Part shown: piece by piece, positions 8,350 to 16,955 of the stretch | Layout of the letters: the number at the start of each line of letters is the position of its first letter | Numbering within the stretch: position 1 is the first letter of the stretch | Source: an uncultured Clostridium sp. | GTDB lineage: Bacteria; Bacillota; Clostridia; TANB77; CAG-508 | NCBI GenBank assembly: GCA_900554175.1 | Contig: USGK01000006.1 | Location: 1 to 63,588 of the forward strand | Direction: 5' to 3' | DNA length: 63,588 nt | Notes under the pieces: generated by a model | The model's database searches: none | What the model was told of the DNA's origin: nothing | Seen by the model: only the letters and a program-made list of their open reading frames with translations | Position numbers and translations under genes: made by a program

Positions 8350-9321
8350 ATGATGAAAAAAATATTAAAAACTATAATATTATTAATAATTTTAAGTTTT
8401 ATGTTAGTAATGATGAATTCTAATAGTTCAAATGCTGTAAATGAAGTAAAAAAGAATACTAGCACTAAAAGTGAAAGTTCATCTGATTTTAAAACTACAA
8501 ATGAAGTTGTTTATACAAAGGGGACAACATATTTAAGAAAAAGTCCAGATGCAAATGAGGTTTCTAAGGTAAAACTAACAAAAGATGTAGAACTTACTAG
8601 GACAGGTTATAGTACTTCACAAATTGATGGATATTCATGGAGTAAAGTAACATATAAAGGTGATACTTATTATTGTTTAACTTATATGCTTACAACATCA
8701 AAAACAAATGTAGCTGTAAATTCAAATAATACGGAAACAACTAATACGAATAGCAACAACAATACTAATAGTTTAAATATAGCTAATACTAATGTTACAA
8801 ATGAAAATACTGTTACTAATCAAATGAAAAATGAAGTTTCAAATGAAATTTTAAATAATTCATCAACTGAAAATGTAGCAGTGGTAAAAAATGAAGTAGA
8901 AGAAGATAAAGATATAGAACAAATTTCAGAAGATCCACAAAAAGCGGCAAAAGAAAAAGCTGAAAAGATACGAAAGCTTATTTTTGAAGTTGCAATAGCA
9001 ATTGTAGTAATAGTAATGGTAGTTAGTAGTATTGTTGCTATAAAAAACAGAAGAGATTCAGATTATTATGAAGAATATGATGATGACGACGATAATTATG
9101 AAGAAGACGATGAAAAAGAATATCTAAAGAATTATAATAGTAATATGAAGGAAAGTTCAGAATATAAACAGTCTTTAGGTTATGATAAAATATTTGATGA
9201 AAATAAAGAAAAAAATACAAGAAATGAGAATTTTGATGAAAAATTAGAAAGAATCAGAAAGAGACAACAAGAAGAAGCTAACAAAAATAAAAAATCAATA
9301 AATAAAGGAAAACATTTTTAA
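8350..9321 (+). CDS. secreted/membrane SH3b-domain protein with acidic cytoplasmic tail
   Basis: A 323-aa protein with an N-terminal signal or anchor (about 4-22). An SH3b-like domain (about 52-118; TYLRKSPDANEVSKVKL, then SWSKVTYKGDTYYCLTYML) usually binds peptidoglycan. An Asn/Thr-rich low-complexity linker spans about 120-165. A second membrane helix lies near 213-232, followed by KNRR. The tail (about 238-323) begins with YYEEYDDDDDNYEEDDE and becomes a basic, glutamine-rich helix. The layout suggests an outside wall-sensing domain joined to an inside charged tail. No enzymatic motif is visible. The ribosome site is AGGGGAA before a double ATG. Confidence 0.75.
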   Translation: MMKKILKTIILLIILSFMLVMMNSNSSNAVNEVKKNTSTKSESSSDFKTTNEVVYTKGTTYLRKSPDANEVSKVKLTKDVELTRTGYSTSQIDGYSWSKVTYKGDTYYCLTYMLTTSKTNVAVNSNNTETTNTNSNNNTNSLNIANTNVTNENTVTNQMKNEVSNEILNNSSTENVAVVKNEVEEDKDIEQISEDPQKAAKEKAEKIRKLIFEVAIAIVVIVMVVSSIVAIKNRRDSDYYEEYDDDDDNYEEDDEKEYLKNYNSNMKESSEYKQSLGYDKIFDENKEKNTRNENFDEKLERIRKRQQEEANKNKKSINKGKHF

Positions 9322-9351
9322 ATAAAATTCAAATTATTTGCATAAACTTTA

Positions 9352-9397
9352 AAACCTCTTAATATAGTTGTAATAACAACAAAATATTAGGAGGTTT
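9352..9397 (+). promoter_or_regulatory. RNA hairpin burying the Shine-Dalgarno of the SipL-like gene
   Basis: AAACCTCTTAATAT (9352-9365) pairs over 14 bp, with one wobble, with ATATTAGGAGGTTT (9384-9397). A second 5-bp helix (9367-9371 with 9376-9380) closes a 4-nt loop. The Shine-Dalgarno AGGAGG (9389-9394) is wholly inside the stem, and the ATG is at 9404. Seen directly; a regulatory role is inferred. Confidence 0.7.
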
Positions 9398-9403
9398 AAT
9401 TTT

Positions 9404-10954
9404 ATGGACATAGAAGTAAGCAAAGAAAATATATGCATAAATAAACTTGTTTGTGAAAAAAAGGAATTAATTTTTATACAGAATGATTTTATTGTACCTG
9501 ATTCAAAACCAGATGTTTTAAGTAGTATAAATCTATCAGGAGAGGTATGTGTTTATAAAAAAGAGGTACAAGATGAAAAAATAAAAATGGAAGGAAATAT
9601 TAATACATATATAATGTATTTGCCAGATAGCAAAGAAGATAAATTAAGAGCATTAAACGCAAAGTTCGATTTTTCTGAATTCATAAATGTAGCTGGGGCA
9701 AAAGAAGGAATGCAATTAAGTCTAAAAGCAAGTATAAAAGATATGGAATGTAAAGTATTAAATGGAAGAAAATTAAGCGTAAAGACAGGTTTAGAAGTAA
9801 CAATAAAACTTTATTCAAATGAAGAAGTAAGTATGATTAGTTCAATAAATAACGTTAGTGATGTACAATTACTTCAAAAACAATTTAGTCTAAATTCATT
9901 ACTTGGTATGGGAAACACTAAAGTTTATGTTAAAGATACATTAAACATTGAAAAACAAGACGAAGTTGCTGAAATATTAAAAACAGAAATTAATTTAATT
10001 AATGTAGATAAGAAGATTAGTTATAACAAGATATTGGTAAAATCAGAAGCAGATGTAAAAGTAATGTATTTGACTGAAGATAATAGAATAAATAGTGTAA
10101 ATGGAAAAATTCCTGTGGTTGGATTTATAGATTTACAAAATATTTCTGAAGAGAATATTTGTGATTTAGATTTTGAACCTACAAATATACAAATAAGGCC
10201 AAATCAACCAGAGGAACATTCTATTTATGTAGAACTTGAAGTGGAGGCAAATTGCAAAGCATATGAAAAAAAACAGATAAATTTAATTCAGGATTTATAT
10301 AGCCCTTCTATGGAATTGAATTTTGAACAAAAAAGAATTTCTACAGCTACAAACAAAAATATTAAGATAAAAGATACTACAATAGAAAGTACTTTAAATA
10401 TAGAAGGACTTTCAAGAGAAAAAGTTTTAGATGTAGAAGTTAGACAGACATTAAATAAAGAAACTATTACATCATCTAAGATAATATATGAAGGAGAATT
10501 AGAACTTAATTTTATAATAGAAGAAGGAAATAATATAAATACAAGAATAGAAAAGGTGCCTTTCGATGTCTCAATTGATAATGATTTGTCAGATGATAAA
10601 ATAAATGTAAATAATAAAGTTATAGTGAATAATGTTGATTTAGATTTTGAAAGTAGCAGTGTTAGATCTAAGGTTGGGCTAACTTTTAATGTAGAAACAA
10701 GCATAAATACTTCAATAAATATAATTGATAATATACAAGAAACAAAAACAGGAAAAACAAATATTGAGGATTATGATAGCCTTATTTTGTACGTTGTTCA
10801 AAAGTCAGACACTTTATGGAAAATCGCAAAAAAATTCAGAAGCACAATTGATGATATTGCTTGTTCAAATGGTATTGAAGATAAAAATAAAATTGATGTT
10901 GGTCAAAAGTTATATATTCCTAAATTTAAGTATGTAAGAAAAGAAAATAATTAA
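9404..10954 (+). CDS. DUF3794 (SPOCS) and LysM protein, SipL-like spore envelope protein
   Basis: A 516-aa protein with repeated DUF3794/SPOCS beta-rich domains: about 30-150, starting with the typical VPDSKPDVLSSINLSGEV, and again about 310-430. A C-terminal LysM (about 461-508; YVVQKSDTLWKIAKKF, then GQKLYIPK) completes it. This is the layout of Clostridioides difficile SipL, which binds the coat basement protein SpoIVA through its LysM and anchors the spore coat. The neighbour YunB is also a sporulation protein, starting 1 nt after this stop. No signal peptide, as expected for a mother-cell protein. Its ribosome site is enclosed in a hairpin. A sigma-E type promoter was looked for but not convincingly found. 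Confidence 0.87.
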   Translation: MDIEVSKENICINKLVCEKKELIFIQNDFIVPDSKPDVLSSINLSGEVCVYKKEVQDEKIKMEGNINTYIMYLPDSKEDKLRALNAKFDFSEFINVAGAKEGMQLSLKASIKDMECKVLNGRKLSVKTGLEVTIKLYSNEEVSMISSINNVSDVQLLQKQFSLNSLLGMGNTKVYVKDTLNIEKQDEVAEILKTEINLINVDKKISYNKILVKSEADVKVMYLTEDNRINSVNGKIPVVGFIDLQNISEENICDLDFEPTNIQIRPNQPEEHSIYVELEVEANCKAYEKKQINLIQDLYSPSMELNFEQKRISTATNKNIKIKDTTIESTLNIEGLSREKVLDVEVRQTLNKETITSSKIIYEGELELNFIIEEGNNINTRIEKVPFDVSIDNDLSDDKINVNNKVIVNNVDLDFESSSVRSKVGLTFNVETSINTSINIIDNIQETKTGKTNIEDYDSLILYVVQKSDTLWKIAKKFRSTIDDIACSNGIEDKNKIDVGQKLYIPKFKYVRKENN

Positions 10955-10955
10955 A

Positions 10956-11663
10956 ATGCAAGACAACAAATCTCAATATAAAATATATTCTCGAAGAAGA
11001 TTCAGCATTTTTAATAAAAGAAAATCACTGGGTACAAGAAAAGCAAAAAAATGCGAAAAGTTTTTTCCAGTATTTGTGGTTTTTATGATTGCAATTTTGG
11101 TTTGTTATTTTTTGTGGGAATCCATAAAACCAGTATTTATGAAACTGTGTGAGGACGAAACAATAATTATTGCTAATAAAATAACAAACGAAGAATCTTC
11201 TAATGTAATGGAGAAATATGGTTACAATGATCTATTCAAGATTGAAAGAAATAAAAATGGAGATGTACAGTTAATTAGTGCCAATGTTTTTATGATAGAT
11301 AAAATTACTTCAGAAATTGCTTGGAATATTCAAGAAAAGTTAGAAGAATATGATGATGCAAAGGTGAAGTTCCCAATAGGAGTATTGAGTGGAAATAATT
11401 TTTTTGTAGGATTTGGGCCTGATATTAAAATAAAATTCAAAACGACAGGTATTGTTATGGCAAATCTTAAAAGTGATTTTATTTCACAGGGGAATAATCA
11501 AACATTACACAAAGTTTATCTACAAGTTGATTGCAGTGTAAGTGTAATTACAACACATGATATTGAGTCAATTAATATCCAAAATGAAGTTTTACTTTTA
11601 GAAAATGTAATTGTGGGAGATATTGGATTAAATGGGTTGCCTCTTTTACAAAAAGATAATTAA
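10956..11663 (+). CDS. yunB: sporulation protein YunB
   Basis: A 235-aa protein with a basic N-terminus, one membrane helix (about 38-58) and an extracytoplasmic domain. Family features are the region NKITNEESSNVMEKYGYNDL, the segment FPIGVLSGNNFFVGFGPDIKIKF around 130-153, NQTLHKVYLQVDCSVSVIT around 180-198, and the end ENVIVGDIGLNGL. YunB of Bacillus is a sigma-E regulated membrane protein needed for normal spore formation; its biochemical role is unknown. The ATG is 1 nt after the preceding stop and has no clear ribosome site, so translation is probably coupled. Two sporulation genes in tandem support the assignment. Confidence 0.9.
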   Translation: MQDNKSQYKIYSRRRFSIFNKRKSLGTRKAKKCEKFFPVFVVFMIAILVCYFLWESIKPVFMKLCEDETIIIANKITNEESSNVMEKYGYNDLFKIERNKNGDVQLISANVFMIDKITSEIAWNIQEKLEEYDDAKVKFPIGVLSGNNFFVGFGPDIKIKFKTTGIVMANLKSDFISQGNNQTLHKVYLQVDCSVSVITTHDIESINIQNEVLLLENVIVGDIGLNGLPLLQKDN

Positions 11664-11706
11664 AAAAAACCTAAAAATTTTAGAAATAAGATTTTTAGGT
11701 TTTTTT
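11662..11706. terminator. bidirectional terminator between yunB and deoD
   Basis: An A-run plus CCTAAAAAT (11662-11678) pairs with ATTTTTAGG plus a T-run (11691-11706). A and T runs flank both sides, so it can end both converging genes. Confidence 0.85.
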
Positions 11707-11720
11707 GTAGAAAAGTTTAG

Positions 11721-12440
11721 TTATAGAAGAATACTTTCTAAGGCTATTTTTATCATTTTGTCTAGTCCTTTTAATCTTTCTTCACTTGTTGCGTGAGCTT
11801 CTTTAAATGGAGTGTCAACTACCGTCATAAGGCAAGATGCCTTTTTATTTAGTAGTTTTGCATTATAAAATAGAGCAAATGATTCCATTTCGCTTCCGAT
11901 AAATCTTATATTAGAAGGTATACGTTTAATATAAGATTTTTCATTTGTTATATAAGGATCAAAACAATCAGTACAAACGGTATTTCCCTTTATTAAATTA
12001 ATATTCAACTTGTTGGCTGAATTAATGATTGTTGCGTTTAAAGAAGAATCTGAAGAGATTAAATGATTATTGTCATTATTTAAGGTTAAAGCATAATTGC
12101 TTTCTGTATAAACATTTTCAGAAATAATAATATCAAATAAATTCAAATCCTTTACTAATGCTCCACAAGACCCTATTCGTATAATCTTTTCGACATTGTA
12201 AAATTTAAAAAGTTCATATGAGTAAATTCCCATACTAGGTATTCCCATTCCAGAAGCCATTATTGTTATTTTGTGCTTTTTGTATAAACCTGTATAAGCA
12301 TACATTCCTCTTACTGAATTTACCAATTTGTAATCATTTAAAAATTTTTCGGCTATATATTTAGCCCTTAATGGATCTCCTGGCATGATAACTATATTTG
12401 AAATATCTTCTAAATTTGCTTCGTTGTGTGGTGTTGACAT
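11721..12440 (-). CDS. deoD: purine-nucleoside phosphorylase (DeoD type)
   Basis: A 239-aa hexameric-type nucleoside phosphorylase that splits purine (deoxy)nucleosides with phosphate into base and (deoxy)ribose 1-phosphate for salvage. Motifs: phosphate-binding MPGDPLRAKYIAE near residues 18-30, GMGIPSMGIYSYEL, RIGSCGALV, the ribose-binding GSEMESFALF near 179-188, and TVVDTPF near 205, where the Asp equivalent to E. coli Asp204 is kept. The ATG follows AAAGGAATG. It is the only long gene on the minus strand in this part of the window and shares a divergent promoter region with RNase J. Confidence 0.95.
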   Translation of the reverse strand: MSTPHNEANLEDISNIVIMPGDPLRAKYIAEKFLNDYKLVNSVRGMYAYTGLYKKHKITIMASGMGIPSMGIYSYELFKFYNVEKIIRIGSCGALVKDLNLFDIIISENVYTESNYALTLNNDNNHLISSDSSLNATIINSANKLNINLIKGNTVCTDCFDPYITNEKSYIKRIPSNIRFIGSEMESFALFYNAKLLNKKASCLMTVVDTPFKEAHATSEERLKGLDKMIKIALESILL

Positions 12441-12460
12441 TTTATATCATTCCTTTCTTA

Positions 12461-12511
12461 AGGCAAACTATATGGCACAAAGAAAGTAAAAAATTTTGAG
12501 CCATCATGCCT
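12461..12511 (-). promoter_or_regulatory. hairpin in deoD leader
   Basis: Two 5-bp helices, 12461-12465 with 12507-12511 and 12472-12476 with 12500-12504, are separated by a small internal loop and fill most of the deoD leader just before the ribosome site. There is no T-run, so it is not a terminator. It does not match the purine riboswitch consensus. Confidence 0.4.
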
Positions 12512-12525
12512 TTTTTGTTTTTTAT

Positions 12526-12554
12526 AGTGTACTATAATGATTTAAAAAAATCAA
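12526..12554 (-). promoter_or_regulatory. sigma-A promoter of deoD
   Basis: On the minus strand, TTGATT (plus 12549-12554) and TACACT (plus 12526-12531), spacer 17. It is back to back with the RNase J promoter, the -35 elements being 2 nt apart. Confidence 0.6.
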
Positions 12555-12556
12555 GC

Positions 12557-12585
12557 TTGACTTGAATGTTAAAAGATGATATAAT
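12557..12585 (+). promoter_or_regulatory. sigma-A promoter of the RNase J gene
   Basis: TTGACT at 12557-12562 and a perfect TATAAT at 12580-12585, spacer 17. The leader to ATG 12797 is about 205 nt. Confidence 0.8.
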
Positions 12586-12796
12586 TTTAAACGTATAAAA
12601 TGAGATTTTAACAATAAAAAGAGAGATTAAATAATAAGAAGAGATTTTGAAAAAAGAGTACACTAAATCGGGAAATGTATTCGAATTATTTCAAATGTCT
12701 TTTTACTATTGCAAAAATTGGCGATGTAGTTTTAAAGGGAAAATCATTATTGTTTTATATAACTATGCCAAAATAAGAAAGGAGTATTTTAAAATT

Positions 12797-14917
12797 ATGG
12801 AAGAAATTAAAAATTCAGAAGATAATATAGGAAAAACAAGAAAGAAACCGACTAGAAGAAAAGAAGGGGAGATAGAAAAAAAAGAAAGAGTTGAGAAGGT
12901 AGAAAATTTTGATAAAAAAGCAGAACCTGAAGAAACAAAAAAAGTAAGAACGAGAAGAACAAGCAAAATTATAAGAGATGAAGAGAAAAATGGTAAAAAA
13001 GTAGAGAATTCTAAAAAAACAAAAAAAGTAAATTCTTTAAAAAGAGATGAAAAAGATATAAAAAAAATAAACGAAGTTGGAGAAGAAAAAAAATTAGAAA
13101 ATGACGAACCAAAAAATTCTAAAAGAAAGCAACATTCAAAAAATGGATTAAATATAATCCAAGAAAATAGAAGTTTAGTTGTAAAAGGAGAGAATAGACT
13201 TAAAGAATTTGATTCTATTTTTAAATCTAAGAAGAGAACGAGTGCAGATTTTGGTTTCAAAAAACCAACACTTAAAATAATACCTTTAGGTGGACTTCAT
13301 GAGATAGGAAAAAATATTACAGTATTTGAATATGGAAACGATATGATAGTTGTTGACTGTGGTTTATCTTTTCCAGAAGATGATATGTTAGGAGTAGATT
13401 TAGTTATACCAGATATAACATATATAGAAAAAAATAGAGAAAAACTAAGAGGAATGGTCATAACACACGGACATGAAGATCATATAGGAAGTGTTCCTTA
13501 TTTTTTGAAAAAGGTTAATACACCAATTTATGGTACTAGACTAACATTAGGTTTAATAAAAAATAAATTGGAAGAACATCATTTAACGGCTTCAGCTGAG
13601 CTTAATGATGTAGAACCAGGAGAAACTATAAAACTTGGATGCTTTAAAATTGAATTTATTCAAAGTTCACATAGTATTCCAGACTCTGTTATGCTTGCAA
13701 TTACTACACCTGCTGGAACAGTTCTTCATACTGGAGATTTCAAAATTGACTATACACCAATAGATGGAAAATTGATAAATTTAGGAAGAATTGCAGAACT
13801 TGGAAATAAAGGAATTCTAGCTTTGATGTCAGATAGTACTAATGCAGAAAGAAAAGGATTTACAATGTCAGAAAGTTCTGTTGGAGAAGTTTTTGATAAG
13901 CTATTTTTACATTGTACTAAGAGAATTGTAGTTGCAACATTTGCTTCAAATGTTCATAGAGTTCAACAAATAGTAAATTGTGCAATAAAATATGGAAGAA
14001 AAATTGCTGTTTGCGGTAGAAGTATGATAAATATGATAACAACAGCAAGGGAACTTGGATATATAGAATGTCCAGATAATTTATTTATAGATATAGACAT
14101 GATAAATAATTATACAGATAATCAATTAGTTATAATAACAACAGGAAGTCAAGGAGAAACAATGTCTGCATTAACAAGAATGGCTGCAGGTACACATAAA
14201 AAAGTAAAAATTACACCAAATGATTTAGTAATAATTTCTGCAAATCCTATTCCAGGAAATGAAAGCAATGTTTCAAAAGTAATTGATGACTTGATGCAAA
14301 TAGGAGCAGAGGTTGTTTATAGTGCGTTAGAAGATGTTCACGTTTCTGGACATGCTTGTCAAGAAGAACAAAAATTAATCTTTGCTTTAACAAAACCGAA
14401 ATATTTTATACCAGTACATGGTGAGTATAGACATTTAATAGCACATAGTGAAACTGCTAAAATGATGGGTGTAGATAAAGACAACATTTTTATGCTTGAA
14501 AATGGTAAAGTTCTTGAATTAAATCAGGATCAAGCAGGATTTACAGAAACTGTACCAGCAGGAAGAATTTTAGTAGATGGATTAGGTGTTGGAGATGTTG
14601 GAAATGTTGTTTTAAGAGACAGACAACATCTATCGCAAGATGGTCTAATTGTAATAGTTCTTACAATGGATAGTTCAACTGGTGAAGTTGTTGCTGGACC
14701 TGATGTTATTTCAAGAGGATTCGTTTATGTTAAAGAGTCTGAAAATGTAATGGACGAAGTTAAAATGGTTGTAAGACATGAAGTTCATAAATGTGAAGAA
14801 AAAGGAATTCGAGATTGGTCAACAATAAAAAATTCTTTAAGAGAAAATTTACGTGAGTATATATTCTCTAAAACAAAACGTAACCCTATGATAATTCCTA
14901 TCATAATGGAAATATAG
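12797..14917 (+). CDS. rnj: ribonuclease J with long charged N-terminal extension
   Basis: A 706-aa metallo-beta-lactamase/beta-CASP ribonuclease acting as 5'-to-3' exonuclease and endonuclease in mRNA decay and rRNA processing. The enzyme core starts near residue 158 (KIIPLGGLHEIGKN). The zinc site THGHEDHIG is near 222-230, followed by SSHSIPDSV, HTGDFKID and the C-terminal VHVSGHA and PVHGEYRHL motifs. The first ~157 residues are Lys/Glu/Arg-rich, low complexity and predicted disordered, which most Bacillus RNase J proteins lack. ATG 12797 follows AAAGGAG by 12 nt. An in-frame TTG at 12647 would add 50 residues unlike the rest and was rejected. Divergent from deoD. Confidence 0.93.
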   Translation: MEEIKNSEDNIGKTRKKPTRRKEGEIEKKERVEKVENFDKKAEPEETKKVRTRRTSKIIRDEEKNGKKVENSKKTKKVNSLKRDEKDIKKINEVGEEKKLENDEPKNSKRKQHSKNGLNIIQENRSLVVKGENRLKEFDSIFKSKKRTSADFGFKKPTLKIIPLGGLHEIGKNITVFEYGNDMIVVDCGLSFPEDDMLGVDLVIPDITYIEKNREKLRGMVITHGHEDHIGSVPYFLKKVNTPIYGTRLTLGLIKNKLEEHHLTASAELNDVEPGETIKLGCFKIEFIQSSHSIPDSVMLAITTPAGTVLHTGDFKIDYTPIDGKLINLGRIAELGNKGILALMSDSTNAERKGFTMSESSVGEVFDKLFLHCTKRIVVATFASNVHRVQQIVNCAIKYGRKIAVCGRSMINMITTARELGYIECPDNLFIDIDMINNYTDNQLVIITTGSQGETMSALTRMAAGTHKKVKITPNDLVIISANPIPGNESNVSKVIDDLMQIGAEVVYSALEDVHVSGHACQEEQKLIFALTKPKYFIPVHGEYRHLIAHSETAKMMGVDKDNIFMLENGKVLELNQDQAGFTETVPAGRILVDGLGVGDVGNVVLRDRQHLSQDGLIVIVLTMDSSTGEVVAGPDVISRGFVYVKESENVMDEVKMVVRHEVHKCEEKGIRDWSTIKNSLRENLREYIFSKTKRNPMIIPIIMEI

Positions 14918-15010
14918 TTTAATGGAATTTGAAAAATATAAAGTGTGGAAAATTTATTTATTGAATAGTAATCACATGCATAATGTAGCAAAGAAAGGAT
15001 TGTTGAATTT

Positions 15011-16669
15011 ATGGATTATAAAGAATTAGCAAATTTAATATTTCCAAATGCAAAGGAAATAAGTTATTATGAAGAAAAATACCCAAGAAGAAATTTGTCG
15101 GAGGGAGCAATGGTACTAAGAGTAGCTCCAAGTCCAACGGGTAATGTACATATAGGAACAATATATCAAGCCTTAATTGGAAAAAAAGTTGCAAATCAAA
15201 GTGGAGGAGTTTTCTATTTGAGAATTGAAGATACTGATCAAAAAAGAGAAGTTGAAGGTGGAATCAATCAAATAATAGAATCTTTAAGAAATTTTGATAT
15301 TGAACCAGATGAGGGAATGATTTCAGAAACAGAATCTAAGGGAATTTATGGTCCATATAGACAATCTTTAAGAAAAGATATTTATCAAGCTTATGCAAAA
15401 CATTTATTAGAACAAGGAAAGGCATATCCATGTTTCTGTTCATTACAAGAATTAGACGAAATAAGGAAAAAACAAGAAGCAGCGAAAGTAAGAACAGGAT
15501 ATTATGGAGTTTGGGCTAAATGTAGAAATTTATCTGTTGAAGAAATGGCAGAAAAAATTAAAGCAGGAGAACCATACATAATTAGATTTAAATCACCAGG
15601 AAGGGAAGACAAAAAAATTAAACATAAAGATGTTATAAAAGGAAATGTGGAATTTCCAGAAAATGATCAAGATGTAATTATAATAAAAGCAGATGGACTT
15701 CCAACATATCATTTTGCTCATGCAATCGATGATCATTTGATGGGAACAACTCATGTAACAAGAGGGGATGAATGGCTTTCTTCAGTTCCACTTCATTTAC
15801 AACTTTTCCAAGAATTAGGATTCAAAGCACCAAAATATGCTCATACGCCAACCCTTTTAAAAAATGATAATGGAAATAAGCGTAAAATAAGTAAAAGAAA
15901 AGATCCTGAGGCAGCTGCATCATATTATGCAGAAGTTGGAATTCCAAGTTTAGCTGTAAAAGAATATTTAATGAATATTGCAAATTCAAGTTTTGAAAAT
16001 TGGAGAAGACAAAACCCTGAAAAATCATTCGAAGAGTTCGATTTCCATTTAAACAAAATGAGTGTAAGTGGAGCACTTTTTGATATGATAAAATTATTAG
16101 ATGTTTCAAAAACGGTTATATCAAGATTTGATGCAGAAAAAGTTTATAATTTATCATTAGAGTGGGCAAAAAGATATGACAAAGAATTAGCACAAATGTT
16201 AGAAAATAAAGAATATTCATTAAAAGTATTTGGAATAGAAAGAGGAAATAAAAAGCCTCGTAAAGATATTGCTAAATGGTCAGATGTAAAAGAAAATATT
16301 GAATATATGTATGACGAAAAATTCGAAAACAATACAGACGAATATCCATATCAAGTTATTAATAATAAAGAAGAAATTCAAAAAATATTAAATAATTACA
16401 TCGAAAAATATTACTCAGAAGATGATGATAAACAAACATGGTTTGATAAAATTAAAGAATTGTCAACAGAACTTGGATATGCAGGTGAGGTTAAAGAATT
16501 TAAGGCAAATCCGGAAAAATATTCAGCTCATGTTGGTGATGTAAGTACTGTTTTAAGAGTAGCTTTAACCAAAAGAACAAATACACCAGATATGTATGAG
16601 ATAATGAAAATTTTAGGAAAAGAAAGAATTGAAAATAGATTTAAAAAAGCTATAGAAAATTTAAAATAA
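15011..16669 (+). CDS. gltX: glutamyl-tRNA synthetase
   Basis: A 552-aa class I synthetase that charges tRNA with glutamate. The HIGH signature is APSPTGNVHIGT near residues 38-49, followed by FYLRIEDTDQKREV. The KMSKS loop is KISKRKDPE near 294-302. TYHFAHAIDDHLMGTTHVTRGDEWL is typical of the catalytic domain. It is longer than the usual ~485-aa bacterial enzyme because of extra sequence in the anticodon-binding half, a form common in Clostridia. Whether it also charges tRNA-Gln (with GatCAB) cannot be told here. It begins 93 nt after the RNase J gene with no terminator between, so it may be cotranscribed. Confidence 0.95.
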   Translation: MDYKELANLIFPNAKEISYYEEKYPRRNLSEGAMVLRVAPSPTGNVHIGTIYQALIGKKVANQSGGVFYLRIEDTDQKREVEGGINQIIESLRNFDIEPDEGMISETESKGIYGPYRQSLRKDIYQAYAKHLLEQGKAYPCFCSLQELDEIRKKQEAAKVRTGYYGVWAKCRNLSVEEMAEKIKAGEPYIIRFKSPGREDKKIKHKDVIKGNVEFPENDQDVIIIKADGLPTYHFAHAIDDHLMGTTHVTRGDEWLSSVPLHLQLFQELGFKAPKYAHTPTLLKNDNGNKRKISKRKDPEAAASYYAEVGIPSLAVKEYLMNIANSSFENWRRQNPEKSFEEFDFHLNKMSVSGALFDMIKLLDVSKTVISRFDAEKVYNLSLEWAKRYDKELAQMLENKEYSLKVFGIERGNKKPRKDIAKWSDVKENIEYMYDEKFENNTDEYPYQVINNKEEIQKILNNYIEKYYSEDDDKQTWFDKIKELSTELGYAGEVKEFKANPEKYSAHVGDVSTVLRVALTKRTNTPDMYEIMKILGKERIENRFKKAIENLK

Positions 16670-16695
16670 AATTTTAATTAGAGGAGGACAATTAC

Positions 16696-16878
16696 ATGGA
16701 ATATAATATTGGCGATATAGTAAGAACTAAAAAACAACATCCTTGTGGCTCAAAATTATGGGAAATTACAAGAGTTGGTGTTGATTTTAAATTAAAGTGT
16801 ACAAAATGCGGTCATGTGGTTATTCTTCCAAGAGAGAAAGCTTTAAAGGCTATAACTAAAAAGATTGAAAATAAATAA
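16696..16878 (+). CDS. DUF951 (YyzM-like) small zinc-ribbon protein
   Basis: A 60-aa protein conserved across Firmicutes. The sequence IGDIVRTKKQHPCGSKLWEI followed by CTKCGHVVILPR shows one CG pair and one CxxC pair that could bind zinc. Function is unknown. It has an excellent AGGAGG site 26 nt after gltX and lies before a terminator, so it ends that operon. Confidence 0.9.
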   Translation: MEYNIGDIVRTKKQHPCGSKLWEITRVGVDFKLKCTKCGHVVILPREKALKAITKKIENK

Positions 16879-16884
16879 GAAAAA

Positions 16885-16948
16885 AGAGCACAATTAGTTT
16901 AAAAGTTTAAAAACTTTTTCAACATTTAGGCTGTTTGTGCTCTAATAT
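16885..16948 (+). terminator. terminator after DUF951 gene
   Basis: AGAGCACAA (16885-16893) pairs with TTGTGCTCT (16935-16943) around an inner AGTTT-type hairpin. The tail is AT-rich rather than pure T. It probably also serves the converging small gene. Confidence 0.7.
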
Positions 16949-16955
16949 AATATTT

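Noticed and set aside
9341..9348. Sigma-E -10 element (CATAAACT) for the SipL-like gene.
   Set aside because: The -10 fits loosely but no matching -35 is present at the right distance, so it is not listed as a promoter.
12441..12530. Purine riboswitch before deoD.
   Set aside because: The leader folds, but the conserved junction and loop sequences of the purine riboswitch are not there.
12647..12796. N-terminal addition to RNase J from TTG 12647.
   Set aside because: The 50 residues have mixed Cys/Trp/Phe composition unlike the Lys/Glu extension, and AAAGGAG lies before ATG 12797.
12763..13260. 165-aa minus-strand frame opposite the RNase J extension.
   Set aside because: Antisense shadow of A-rich codons (Ser/Phe/Leu-rich), without ribosome site.
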